This document shows positions 1-10,732 of a DNA stretch of 64,000 nt, one piece after another. The stretch lies in NCBI GenBank assembly GCA_963820185.1, contig CAWFYV010000002.1:186001-250000 (forward strand), given 5' to 3'. Positions within the stretch are counted from its first letter, which is position 1. Every line of letters begins with the position of its first letter. Origin of the DNA: Aquilonibacter sp963820185. GTDB lineage: Bacteria > Vulcanimicrobiota > Vulcanimicrobiia > Vulcanimicrobiales > Vulcanimicrobiaceae. Below the pieces are notes generated by a model. It was not told the origin of the DNA. It saw only the letters and a list, made by a program, of their open reading frames with translations, and did no database searches. The position numbers and the translations under genes are program-made.

Positions 1-2
1 CT

Positions 3-1355
3 ACCGACGCCGCAAGCGCCGTCGATCTGCTGCTGGGCCTGCGGGAACGGTTGCGCACCGACGCCGACCGCTTCTACGCGGAGATCTTGCTCGGCTCGAG
101 CTTCTCCGAACTGCGCGAATACGAAACTGCCGACGCACATTTCGAGCGTGCGCGTCTCTTGCTCGATCGCCGTTCGCTCACGCAAGTCGCGTCGCTTGCG
201 GCAGCACGCAGCCGCCGCTACATCCACGAGTTACGCATCGGCGATGCATGGCGCTGCTACGAGTTAACGCTCGTCGACCGGCGCATCGACGGTCGCATTC
301 GCAGCGAACATCTCAAAGGTGAGATTCATCACGCCGAGGCGCGTAACAGCGAACACGCCGCGTCGCTGATTCGACTCCTCGCCCTCATCGGTGATGACGT
401 CGACGCCCACATCGCGCTCTGGTACCGTGCGGTCGCCGATCTTGGCCTCGTGGCGTGTGAGATCCCCGCACCCGCCGCTACCGCAACGGTGGCCGAGGCG
501 CTCGCAGCGCGCCCGGTGTGGTCGGCCGGCTTTTCCACCGAGCATTTCTACGCGCTGCGCGCGCTGGCGTGGTGCAGAGCACTCTCTGGTGATGCACTCG
601 GTGCATTTCGGTACTTGCGCGAAGCGGGAGCGCTCGCCGAATCGCTGGTCAACGCACCAATGCGCGCGATCGTCCTGCTCGATCGAGCACAGCTCGCGCG
701 CAATGCGCGTGAAGAGCACTGGTGCGCAAACGAGCTTGCGGCGGCAATGGACGTGTTACGCGACGTTGACTGGCCCCACACCAGCGCCTATGAACGCACG
801 GTGTTACCGTTGCTGGGTGAAGTGCTTGCGCCGACCGATGCGCAGAGCGCCGCGGCGGCGATCGCGCGCTATTCGGCACTCACTCATGCGCCCGATCCGA
901 TTGTGCTCGCTGCGCGCGGTGTGGTGCATCTCGCCGATGGCCGCAGGCGCGAAGGCGTACGCGATCTGAGCGCCGCGTATGACGCCTTCGAGCGCGCGGG
1001 GTCGGAATGGCGCGCGGGGAAGGTCGCAATTGCGCTCGCACAGGTAACCGGCATCGAACGCTGGCGTCTGCTTGCTCTGGAGAACCTCGAGTTTTATGCC
1101 TCGTCGTGGCTCCACACGCAGGCCTGTGAACTTGCCGAATCCGAGGTTCTCCCGGAGAGCATGTCACTGACACCGATGCAAGAGCGTGTCTTCAATATGA
1201 TCTGCGAGGGCCTCTCGACCGAAGCGATCGCGACGCGGCTGGGACGCAGCCCATCGACCGTTCGCAATCACGTGAAGCTGATCTTCAAGGCGCTCGGCGT
1301 GAATTCGCGCGCCGCGCTCGTCGCCAAGGCCGCGCGTGACGGACGCCTGTCATGA
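3..1355 (+). CDS. LuxR-type transcriptional regulator, C-terminal part (start lies before the window)
   Basis: The frame is open to the first base of the window, so the true start is upstream; a TTG at 51 is only the first internal candidate. Most of the protein is helical and Ala/Arg-rich, of the TPR-like type that often precedes a LuxR output domain. The last ~60 residues form a LuxR/GerE helix-turn-helix: a 'LTPMQERVFNMICEGLS' entry, then 'EAIATRLGRSPSTVRNHVKLI' as recognition region, then 'FKALGVNSRAALV'. It therefore probably binds DNA in response to a signal sensed by the missing N-terminus (LuxR proteins of this size are often LAL or adenylate-cyclase-like, but that is not visible). 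Its stop overlaps the next start (ATGA at 1352). Confidence 0.8.
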   Translation, partial: TDAASAVDLLLGLRERLRTDADRFYAEILLGSSFSELREYETADAHFERARLLLDRRSLTQVASLAAARSRRYIHELRIGDAWRCYELTLVDRRIDGRIRSEHLKGEIHHAEARNSEHAASLIRLLALIGDDVDAHIALWYRAVADLGLVACEIPAPAATATVAEALAARPVWSAGFSTEHFYALRALAWCRALSGDALGAFRYLREAGALAESLVNAPMRAIVLLDRAQLARNAREEHWCANELAAAMDVLRDVDWPHTSAYERTVLPLLGEVLAPTDAQSAAAAIARYSALTHAPDPIVLAARGVVHLADGRRREGVRDLSAAYDAFERAGSEWRAGKVAIALAQVTGIERWRLLALENLEFYASSWLHTQACELAESEVLPESMSLTPMQERVFNMICEGLSTEAIATRLGRSPSTVRNHVKLIFKALGVNSRAALVAKAARDGRLS

Positions 1356-2059
1356 TCCCCGGCGCGCACGTCGTGCTGCACCTCGGGCTGTGCAACGCGA
1401 TGCTGAAGGTTGCAGAACAAACGCCGATCACGGCACACATACGGCTCGTTGACCGGCTCGACCATCCACACGTCGATCAGGACGTCACCTTTACGCGCTA
1501 CGGCCAGTCGTCGGGCGAGGTCACCTTCAACGCGCCGCAAGGCATGTACCGAATTGAAATCGCCGCTCCCAAGTATCGTTGTTACGCGGAAGATTATCTG
1601 TTCTTCATCGCGGATCACAACCGCACGATCACCGAACAATTGAACGAGGGACAACCGATCCCCGATCACGCGATGCAGATGACCGGCACGGCACCGCAGT
1701 CGTTCTTGTATCTCAACCCGACGTACGTGCTCTTCCCGAAGGGCACGCCGTGCGACAAGCCCGTGCCCGATCCGCTTCCCGCCAAAATCACGATCGAGAA
1801 CGATCAAGACTCGTTCTACGTGAAGATGTTTCCGGATCCGCAGCTCTTCGCTGAAGGACCGGTCGTTGTCGCGCTCCAGCTGGAAACCGCAACCGGCGAG
1901 AACCATTACATACGATTGAAGGTTCCGTTTCCACAGCCTTGGGATGGATGGCCGTACGGAGTGCAGTTCAACGTCAGGGATGACGACGCCGATTCGATCT
2001 CGACGTTGCCCACCGGCGTGCTGCTCTGTCCGCGGCTCTTTAGAACGTCAGCGGGCTAG
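1352..2059 (+). CDS. Hypothetical protein, translationally coupled to the LuxR regulator
   Basis: A 235-residue protein starting at the ATG that overlaps the regulator stop (ATGA). I do not recognise a family. It has no signal peptide or membrane segment, and reads as beta-rich: short alternating hydrophobic stretches, a 'QGMYRIEIAAPKYRCYAEDYLFF' type strand pattern around residues 65-90, and Cys at positions near 80, 131 and 227. The tight coupling suggests it is made with the regulator and might be its partner or target, which is inference only. Codon use matches the neighbours. Confidence 0.6.
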   Translation: MIPGAHVVLHLGLCNAMLKVAEQTPITAHIRLVDRLDHPHVDQDVTFTRYGQSSGEVTFNAPQGMYRIEIAAPKYRCYAEDYLFFIADHNRTITEQLNEGQPIPDHAMQMTGTAPQSFLYLNPTYVLFPKGTPCDKPVPDPLPAKITIENDQDSFYVKMFPDPQLFAEGPVVVALQLETATGENHYIRLKVPFPQPWDGWPYGVQFNVRDDDADSISTLPTGVLLCPRLFRTSAG

Positions 2060-2134
2060 CGATCCTGCTTTAAGGCTGCGCTTTCGGGATACGGTGTGCA
2101 CCTTGGCGGCGCTATGCTGCACGCGGAGGTGCCA

Positions 2135-4495
2135 ATGGCCAGCAAGCAGCGCGAAATTCTGCCGATTCCCGACAAAGCATACGCCGGCTTCGTCGCCTAC
2201 GACGCCAAGGATCCCGATTCGAAGTTTCCGCCGATCGAGCCGCTGACGCCGCCCGACGGCGCGCCGAACGTGCTCATCGTGCTGATCGACGACGTCGGCT
2301 TCGGTGCGTCGAGCGCGTTTGGCGGTCCATGTGCATCGCCAACCGCCGAGCGGATCGCGAAGGACGGTTTGCGTTACACGCGCTTTCACACCACGGCGCT
2401 CTGCTCGCCGACGCGCGCCGCGCTGCTGAGCGGACGCAATCATCACACCGTCGGCATGGGCGGCATCACCGAGATCGCGACGTCCGCGCCCGGCTACAAT
2501 TCGATGCGTCCGAATTCGATGGCACCGCTACCAGAGATTCTGCGCCTCAACGGCTATTCGACCGCGCAGTTTGGCAAGTGCCACGAAGTTCCGGTGTGGG
2601 AGACGAGTCCGGTGGGACCGTTCGATCGCTGGCCGACCGGCTCGGGCTTCGAATACTTCTACGGTTTCGTCGCGGGTGAGACCAATCAATGGTACCCCGC
2701 GATTCACGAGGGTACCAAAGTCGTCGAGCCGGACAAGACGCCCGAAGAAGGTTACCACTTCATGGACGACATGACGGATCACGCAATCGCGTGGGTGCGT
2801 CAGCAGCGCTTGCTCGCCGGCGACAAGCCGTTCTTCATGTACTTCGCGCCGGGCGCAACGCACGCGCCGCACCACGTCCCTAAGGAATGGGCGGATAAGT
2901 ACAAGGGAAAGTTCGATCAGGGCTGGGACAAGCTGCGTGAGGAGACCTTCGCGCGCCAGAAAAAACTTGGCGTCATTCCGCAGAATTGCGACTTGACCGA
3001 ACGCCCGAAAGAGATTCCCGCTTGGGAGTCGGAGACGCCGGAATTCAAGCGCGTACTAGCACGGGAGATGGAAGTCTATGCGGGATTCTTCGAGTATGCC
3101 GATCATCACATCGGCCGGCTGATCGACGCGCTCGAGCAGATCGAGGCACTCGACAATACGCTGATCTACTACATTATCGGCGACAACGGCGCGTCGGCGG
3201 AAGGGACGCTGGAAGGCACATACAACGAAACGATCCCGTTCAACGGCATGAAGGCGCTCGAAACCGTGCAGTTTCTCACCGAGCGAATTGACAAGCTTGG
3301 CGGCCCCGAATCTTACAACCACTATGCGGTCGGCTGGGCGCATGCGATGGATACGCCGTACCAATGGACCAAGCAAGTCGCATCGCACTGGGGCGGCACG
3401 CGCAACGGGACAATCGTGCGTTGGCCCAAAGGTATCAAGGCTAAGGGCGAGATCCGCAATCAATTTCATCACGTCATCGACATAGCGCCGACGATCCTCG
3501 AAGCCGCCCAACTCACCGAACCGGTCATGGTGAACGGCGTTGGGCAGGTACCGATGCAAGGCGTCAGCATGGCGTACAGCTTTGACGACGCGAAAGCCCC
3601 GGAACGTCACGAAACGCAATATTTCGAGATGTTCGGCAATCGCGGCATCTATCACAAAGGCTGGACCGCGGTCACGCGTCACCGCACGCCGTGGGTTTTG
3701 ACCGGCGAGACGCCGCCGTTTGACGACGACGTCTGGGAGCTATACGACACGAACAAGGATTGGTCGCAAGCACACGACCTCTCCAAGCAGATGCCCGACA
3801 AGCTGCGTGAATTGCAACGGCTGTGGATCATCGAGGCAACGCGGAACGGCGTCCTTCCGATGGACGATCGCGGTGCCGAGCGATTCAATTCCGATTTGGC
3901 CGGCCGCCCGACGCTCGTTCGCGGTTCATCGCAAGTACTCGCTAACGGCATGGGTGATCTCAACGAAAACGGCCTCATCAACGTGAAGAACAAGAGTCAT
4001 TCGGTCACCGCGCAGTTGGTCGTGCCTGAAGGCAAGCCGGCCGAAGGCGTGATCATTGCACAGGGAGGTATTGCCGGCGGCTGGATGTTCTACGTCAAGA
4101 ACGGGAAGCCGACATACTTGTACAACTTCGTTGGACTTCGCGACTTCGTCATCACGTCAACTGAAACGCTCACGCCCGGAACGCATCAGGTCCGCATGGA
4201 GTTCGCGTACGATGGCGGCGGCGTCGCTAAGGGCGGCACCGTTACGCTCTACATCGACGGGAAAGCGGTTGGCAGCGGCCGGGTCGAGCAAACGGCGCCG
4301 CTCATCTTTTCCGGTGACGAAACCTCCGATGTCGGTCTCAAGCGTGGCTCACCGATGACGCCGGACATCCCGGTCGGCGAGGCAAGTCGCTTCAATGGAA
4401 CCGTCGCCGCCGTCGTCATCGATCTCAAGGACGGCAGCACCGATCACTTGCTCTCGCGCGACCAAGTGCTCAACATGATAATGGCGCGGCAGTAG
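2135..4495 (+). CDS. Arylsulfatase (type I, formylglycine-dependent)
   Basis: Hydrolyses sulfate esters. The ATG at 2135 is preceded by GGAGGTG at a good distance and is preferred over the GTG at 2096, giving 786 residues. The N-terminal metal site (Asp52, Asp53 in 'LIDDVGFG') and the sulfatase signature C-x-P-x-R (Cys90, 'CSPTRAALLSGR') are intact; in this family that Cys is converted to formylglycine by a separate enzyme, which is not in this window. The second metal motif 'IGDNGAS' is present near residue 350. The C-terminal ~170 residues form a beta-rich extension typical of long arylsulfatases. No signal peptide is visible, so it is likely cytoplasmic. Substrate cannot be told from sequence. 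Confidence 0.93.
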   Translation: MASKQREILPIPDKAYAGFVAYDAKDPDSKFPPIEPLTPPDGAPNVLIVLIDDVGFGASSAFGGPCASPTAERIAKDGLRYTRFHTTALCSPTRAALLSGRNHHTVGMGGITEIATSAPGYNSMRPNSMAPLPEILRLNGYSTAQFGKCHEVPVWETSPVGPFDRWPTGSGFEYFYGFVAGETNQWYPAIHEGTKVVEPDKTPEEGYHFMDDMTDHAIAWVRQQRLLAGDKPFFMYFAPGATHAPHHVPKEWADKYKGKFDQGWDKLREETFARQKKLGVIPQNCDLTERPKEIPAWESETPEFKRVLAREMEVYAGFFEYADHHIGRLIDALEQIEALDNTLIYYIIGDNGASAEGTLEGTYNETIPFNGMKALETVQFLTERIDKLGGPESYNHYAVGWAHAMDTPYQWTKQVASHWGGTRNGTIVRWPKGIKAKGEIRNQFHHVIDIAPTILEAAQLTEPVMVNGVGQVPMQGVSMAYSFDDAKAPERHETQYFEMFGNRGIYHKGWTAVTRHRTPWVLTGETPPFDDDVWELYDTNKDWSQAHDLSKQMPDKLRELQRLWIIEATRNGVLPMDDRGAERFNSDLAGRPTLVRGSSQVLANGMGDLNENGLINVKNKSHSVTAQLVVPEGKPAEGVIIAQGGIAGGWMFYVKNGKPTYLYNFVGLRDFVITSTETLTPGTHQVRMEFAYDGGGVAKGGTVTLYIDGKAVGSGRVEQTAPLIFSGDETSDVGLKRGSPMTPDIPVGEASRFNGTVAAVVIDLKDGSTDHLLSRDQVLNMIMARQ

Positions 4496-4504
4496 CGGCG
4501 AAAT

Positions 4505-4598
4505 TGGCGGGAGCGTGTAGGAATCGAACCTACCAGCCGCCTTGCGGCGGCCTCAGCGATTTTGAAGACCGTGCGAGCCACCAGACTCGTACGCTCCC
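4505..4598 (-). tRNA. selC: tRNA-Sec (anticodon UCA)
   Basis: On the minus strand this folds as a selenocysteine tRNA. The acceptor stem has 8 pairs (GGGAGCGT with ACGCTCCC, plus 4591-4598 and 4509-4516), the D stem has 6 pairs with a 4-base loop, the anticodon loop is CTTCAAA (anticodon TCA, reads UGA), the long variable arm is GCCGCC-GCAA-GGCGGC (4536-4551), and the T arm is GTAGG-TTCGATT-CCTAC. The discriminator is G and CCA is encoded (4505-4507). The long acceptor and D stems and long variable arm set it apart from ordinary tRNAs; the first anticodon-stem pair is an A-C mismatch. It lies 32 bases after dps; a weak -10-like TAGAAT sits at 4608-4613. selA and selB occur 14-19 kb away. Confidence 0.95.
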
Positions 4599-4630
4599 GC
4601 TCGGCCTATTCTATTCCAGCTGTAGTTCGC

Positions 4631-5155
4631 CTAGTTCGTGTGCTGTTCGCCGATCGCGGTCTCGTACAGGAACCATATCCGCCGCTCGGTCTCATCGATA
4701 AAGACCTCGAGCAACGAGGCCGTCGCGACGTCGCCGAGCTCGTCCACGGTTCCGTGAAGGGCGCGCATGCGGCTGACCAGGTCTTTGTTATCTTCGACGA
4801 GCGCACGCAACATCGCGTGGGGTTGGACGAACTCGCGATCGTCGTTATCGACACGAGTAATGTTTGACACCTGGCCTACGCTTCGTAGCGTCGGTTGCCC
4901 GAGCTTACGCGACCGTTCGGCAAGGATGTCGATCATCGCAAAAATCTGCGCGGCGTGCTCGTCGAGGAGCTCGTGATATTCTTTATAGTGGCTGCCCGAG
5001 ACGTGCCAATGGTAGTTCTTCGTCTTAATGAAGAGCGCCACCACGTCGGCGGTAAGGGGGAGCAGCGCCTTGCCGATCTCGGCGCGAGCGTCCTCGGCAA
5101 GATCGGACGGGGTTCCCAGGCGCGCTTGGAATTCGGAGAGTGTTGTCGTAGCCAT
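4631..5155 (-). CDS. dps: Dps-family ferritin-like DNA-protection protein
   Basis: 174 residues, starting at the ATG whose first base is 5155. Dps proteins form 12-subunit shells that oxidise and store iron using peroxide, protecting DNA. The ferroxidase signature is clear: 'NYHWHVSGSHYKEYHELLDEH' (His49, His51, His61, Asp65) followed by 'MIDILAER' (Asp76). The frame is open upstream into the C-terminal domain of the multicopper oxidase, so at face value an oxidase-Dps fusion could be read, but the domain start 'MATTTLSEFQ' is a normal Dps N-terminus and the fusion probably reflects a missing oxidase stop (see findings). Followed after 32 bases by tRNA-Sec. An Fe/Cu oxidative-stress role fits the neighbours. 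Confidence 0.93.
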   Translation of the reverse strand: MATTTLSEFQARLGTPSDLAEDARAEIGKALLPLTADVVALFIKTKNYHWHVSGSHYKEYHELLDEHAAQIFAMIDILAERSRKLGQPTLRSVGQVSNITRVDNDDREFVQPHAMLRALVEDNKDLVSRMRALHGTVDELGDVATASLLEVFIDETERRIWFLYETAIGEQHTN

Positions 5156-6620
5156 GTGGTTTAAACCGGGCCCCGGTTCCGGGGGTTGCGCTACAGTAAC
5201 GACTTCGGTCATCATGCCGTCCATCATGTGGATCTCGTTGTGGCAGTGCAACAGCCACCGGCCGGGCGGCGAATCTGCGTCGAAGATCCACGTCAGCGTT
5301 CCGCTGTTTGCGCGCACCAGCGAGACGTCTTTGTCGAGCGGACGCGCGAGCGTCTTACCGTCGACTTCGACGACGCGAAAGACGTGCCCGTGCAGATGCA
5401 TCGGATGATCCATGTCGGTCGTATTCTTGAAGTGCACGAGCACGCGATCGCCGCGGTGCACGCGGATCGTCGGCACGTTCGGGTAGGTCGCGCCGTTGAG
5501 CGTCCACGCCGATGAATCCCACGCGCCGCCGCCAAGCGTAAACGCACGGACGCAGGTTGACGCCGCGCGTATCGACCAGGCTTTGCGCGACGCCGCCGAG
5601 TTTTTCGTAGGTGAGATAGTCGACACCATCGAGCGACTGCGGCGACGAAAGCGGCGCGGCCTTTTCGTACCCTTCCGTGTACACGACCATTGCTTGTTGA
5701 AACGCGAGCGGATCGCTCGAGAGCCCTTGCAAAAGCCACGCGCCGGGTTTGGTCACCTCGAACCACGCGTCGTAGCGCTCGGCCACGCCGATGCGCAAGC
5801 GCATCGAACTCCATCGGCGTCGGCACCGGATTGCCGTCGGCATGCGTCACGCGCAACCGATGTTGCGCAAGACGCACGTAGCGCGTCTGCGTCGCGCTCG
5901 CGTTGAGAATACGCAGGCGCACGCGATCGCCGACTTTGACTTTCAGGCTCTTTGTGCTCGGATAGGTCGCACCGTTGATGCAGTGCGCGACATAACCCAC
6001 CTCGTCGCCCATCTTATCGTCTGGTTTCATCTCGCGCATTTCCGGAGAACCGGCGGGATCGATCATCGGCGCATGGCTCGTTCCCTTCATCGCTGCGAGC
6101 ACGCTGCGCATATCCGGCACGTCATGAAAGATCACGGCATATTCGACATCGGCTGGTTCGTCGCGCGGATCTTCGATCACAAACATCCCGAAGAGCCCGC
6201 GCAGCAGGCCCATGTCGTTTGGCGTGATCGTGGTACCAGCGCGTCCCCGCCGGCTGCGGCGCGAAGTCGTAGATGAAACGTCCGCCGTGTGTAACCGGCG
6301 CCTGCGTGACGCCCGGCAACACCATCCATGGCGTTCGGCAAAATCACCCCGTGCCAGTGGACGCTGGTTGCAATCGCCGACGCATTCACATACTCGACAT
6401 GCACGCGTTGCCCGTGACGCACGCGCAGCAACGGGCCCGGGATGCTGCCGTTGTAGCCGATCGCGTCAACGACGATGCCGGGCGCCGGCGAAAAGCGCAT
6501 CGGTGTTGCAGTGAGCCGAAACGACACCGCATCGCTCGCGAGCGCGCGCGCGGGAAGTGGCGCAAGCGCCACGGCGCTCATCGTGCCGGCGACGCCGGCG
6601 AGAAATGGCGCGCGCCGCAC
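5156..6620 (-). pseudogene. Multicopper oxidase, interrupted by four +1 frameshifts
   Basis: Reassembling consecutive frames gives one laccase-like oxidase. Pieces in order: N-terminus with export signal and 'TSVHWHGV' copper motif (from the GTG at 6620); 'TRWYHDHA' copper motif; a middle cupredoxin domain ('GLLRGLFGMFVIEDP', then 'AERYDAWFEVTKPGAWLLQG'); and the C-terminal copper cluster 'DHPMHLHGH' and 'HCHNEIHMMDGMM' with the Met axial ligand. Each change of frame is explained by one extra base: A at 6318-6319, T in 6218-6220, A at 5797-5798, and one near 5547-5552. No stop ends the final frame before the dps ATG; deleting one C from the run near 5166-5171 would restore a TAA at once. Either a decayed gene or sequence errors; copper ligands are otherwise intact. 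Confidence 0.85.
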
Positions 6621-7216
6621 TATTGTCCGACGACGATCGGTTGGTCTATGGTCTTACCGTCGTACACGATGTGAATGGTCCATGCGCCGCCCATCTCGAA
6701 CTGGATACGCCCCGTATACACGTGCGGATCACTCGTCGGCTTGAAGGTGACGCGCGGCGAGTCCATCGGCATGTGACCCATCGACATCGACGCGATTGCG
6801 GTAACGCTCCGCGGCGGCGTTCCTGAGAAACGGATGGTGACGTCGGCGAAGTCGCTCGGGTGCTCGGGAGCAATGGTGATCACTGGCTGATTTGCCGAAG
6901 CGCCGCCGTCTAAGCCCGACAAGTAGTCAGCGATGTTGCCGGCTTGCGTCGCAGTAAAGCCGTAATTCGGCATGGGAGCGGTCGGATGCACGATTGCATC
7001 GATAATCTGCGCACGAGTTCGGCGATGCTCGATGCCGACGAGGGCCGGAAAGCCGGCAGAGGAGCCTTGAAACTTTGCCCCGTGGCAGCTCGTGCAGCCG
7101 TTTTGCGCAACGAGTTTCGCGCCGGCGTTGCCATCCGCCGTTGCGCGAACGACCATACACAAAGTAAGCACGAAAAAGCCTACAGCCGCAATTGTAAACC
7201 ATTTAAAACCGAGCAT
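6620..7216 (-). CDS. Membrane-anchored or exported cytochrome c with a C-terminal Met-rich copper-type domain
   Basis: 198 residues from the ATG at 7216 (an upstream in-frame ATG at 7255 would only add an unlikely leader). Residues 5-24 are a membrane or signal helix. A class I cytochrome c domain follows with heme motif CTSCH (Cys41, Cys44, His45) and a probable Met ligand in 'APMPNYGFT'. Residues ~110-198 form a separate beta domain resembling YtkA/FixH-like modules, with a Met/His cluster 'MSMGHMPM' that could bind copper. Its TAG overlaps the GTG of the multicopper oxidase by one base, so the two are co-translated and it is a plausible electron acceptor or copper-delivery partner for it. 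That partnership is inference. Confidence 0.82.
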   Translation of the reverse strand: MLGFKWFTIAAVGFFVLTLCMVVRATADGNAGAKLVAQNGCTSCHGAKFQGSSAGFPALVGIEHRRTRAQIIDAIVHPTAPMPNYGFTATQAGNIADYLSGLDGGASANQPVITIAPEHPSDFADVTIRFSGTPPRSVTAIASMSMGHMPMDSPRVTFKPTSDPHVYTGRIQFEMGGAWTIHIVYDGKTIDQPIVVGQ

Positions 7217-7275
7217 ATCGCCTGGCTTCGCAGGATGCGCGCGCGCTCCCCGCATAAGCTGGCAAACACAGATTC

Positions 7276-8559
7276 ATGATGTTTTATGAGGCCGAGGCGA
7301 CCGGCGACGGCGGGCTGTTGCAGCGGCTGCTTGGTATAACGTACGAGATCTTGCACGCCCAGGAGATCGCGCCCGCGCTTGAGTCGATCTCGCGGGCGGT
7401 CACCGACCTTTTCGGATTTAAGTACGTCACGATCGTCGCCGCCGACGCCCCGGGCGGTGAGCTCTACCGGCGCGTGCTTCTGGGCTTTCCCGACGAAGTC
7501 GTGCGCGAGCGCCTTGGCGAGCATATCGACCGCAGTGCGGTGTTGGAGATTCTTCCGCCCGAATCTGAGGTGCTGCCCTACTGCTTCTACAACCCGGCCG
7601 AGCGCGAGATCTATTGGAAGCAAAGCATCTACACCGGGTATCGTCCGTTAAACGAACCGCGCAGCGCACCCGACGCATGGCACGAACGCGACACGCTGAC
7701 GCTGGTGTTGCCCGATCCTGACGGCAACATGCTCGGCTACCTTTCAGCAGATGCGCCGCTAGACGGGAAGGTTCCATCGATTGAAACGCTGCGCCGTATG
7801 CAGCTCTTCACCAACCTCGTCGGACTCGCGCTTGCGAGTTCGCGCTCGCACGCCGTTGAGATCGAGCAGCGGCAGAGCCTCGAGCGCAATGCGCGCCTGC
7901 AAAACGAGTTCTTCAGCATGGTCTCCCACGAAGTGCGTTCGCCGCTCGCGGCAATCCGTGGTGCGACGGCACTCTTGCAGACGCACTTTGAAACGCTCGG
8001 TCTCGAGCGGCGCCAAGAGTTGCTCGGCGTGCTTTCGAGCTCGACCTCGCGGCTCTCGTCGATCTTCGAAGACTTCTTGCTGCTCTCGCGCATGGACGCC
8101 GGCCATCTCGCGCTGCGCATCGAGAAGACGTCGCCGGTCGGCATCATCGAAGAATCGATGGCGCGCATGCGCAGCGAGTATCCGGATCGCCTGTTCAATG
8201 CGGCCTATCTCGATCCGGTTCCGCACATGCTCGCCGACGAAGGGCGCGCCGTGCAAGTCCTCACGAACTTCCTCTCCAACGCGGTCAAGTACAGCTATCC
8301 CACGAGCCCGATCCACGTCAACGTGAAGTCGTACGAGGCACACATGCGGATCTCGGTCGTGAACGAAGGGCCCGGCATCAGTCAGGAAGACGGCCTCAAG
8401 CTCTTCACCCGCTTTGGGCGGGTCTCGTCGGGCGAGGGATCGACGGGCTTGGGCCTCTACATCTGCCGCGAGCTGATCGGCATGATGCACGGCGAGATCG
8501 GCTTCGAGAGCGAGCCCGAGAAGCACACGTCCTTCTGGTTCACACTGCCCCGCGCATAG
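7276..8559 (+). CDS. Sensor histidine kinase with GAF-like input domain
   Basis: 427 residues. Residues ~15-190 form a GAF-like sensor region without membrane segments, so it senses a cytoplasmic signal. A HisKA dimerisation domain follows with the H-box 'SHEVRSPLAAIRG' (phospho-acceptor His218). The HATPase domain has an N-box 'NFLSNAVKYS', G1 'NEGPGI' and G2 'STGLGLYI'. All catalytic boxes look intact. No response regulator lies next to it, so it is an orphan kinase; the next gene, typA, is on the same strand 52 bases downstream but is not a usual partner. Start ATG 7276 (a Met-Met pair) has no strong ribosome site. Confidence 0.9.
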   Translation: MMFYEAEATGDGGLLQRLLGITYEILHAQEIAPALESISRAVTDLFGFKYVTIVAADAPGGELYRRVLLGFPDEVVRERLGEHIDRSAVLEILPPESEVLPYCFYNPAEREIYWKQSIYTGYRPLNEPRSAPDAWHERDTLTLVLPDPDGNMLGYLSADAPLDGKVPSIETLRRMQLFTNLVGLALASSRSHAVEIEQRQSLERNARLQNEFFSMVSHEVRSPLAAIRGATALLQTHFETLGLERRQELLGVLSSSTSRLSSIFEDFLLLSRMDAGHLALRIEKTSPVGIIEESMARMRSEYPDRLFNAAYLDPVPHMLADEGRAVQVLTNFLSNAVKYSYPTSPIHVNVKSYEAHMRISVVNEGPGISQEDGLKLFTRFGRVSSGEGSTGLGLYICRELIGMMHGEIGFESEPEKHTSFWFTLPRA

Positions 8560-8611
8560 GGCTTAACCTTAGAAGTAGCTTTATTTCCCCTTCTATGGTA
8601 GAACCGGGAGC

Positions 8612-10438
<1,827 letters not shown>

Positions 10439-10482
10439 GCACGCGCCGTTTTGCTTTGCGCGATTTCGGGAATCGTTGAAGC

Positions 10483-10731
10483 ATGGCAATAAAGAAGAAA
10501 TCCGCAAAGAAAAAGACCACCTCGCTTCGCAAAGTAGCGAAAAAAGCTGTACCCGCGGCGAAAAAGGCCGCAAAGAAGGTCGTCCCCGCCGCGAAGAAGG
10601 CGGCGAAACGCGCGCGAACGATCGGCCAGACGATGGAGCGGGTCGGGGCCGCACTCGAACGCGGTGCCGATATCGTCGAAGAAATCGCCGCATCGCGCAA
10701 GAAAGCGCCGAAGCGTAAGGCCTCGCGCTAG
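10483..10731 (+). CDS. Histone H1-like Lys/Ala-rich basic protein
   Basis: 82 residues and extremely basic, with 'KKA', 'PAAKKAAKK' and similar repeats in the first half, like the C-terminal tail of histone H1 and the bacterial AlgP/HctB/PhaF-type proteins. The second half ('RTIGQTMERVGAALERGADIVEEIAA') reads as an amphipathic helix that could mediate dimerisation. Likely a nucleoid-associated protein; binding partner is unknown. It follows typA by 44 bases and ends two bases from the convergent efflux gene. The ribosome site is weak. Low-complexity composition makes family assignment uncertain. Confidence 0.72.
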   Translation: MAIKKKSAKKKTTSLRKVAKKAVPAAKKAAKKVVPAAKKAAKRARTIGQTMERVGAALERGADIVEEIAASRKKAPKRKASR

Positions 10732-10732
10732 T

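Noticed and set aside
8591..8603. TTCTA-TGG-TAGAA palindrome upstream of typA as a defined operator
   Set aside because: Five-base arms are too short to assert; noted only within the typA entry.
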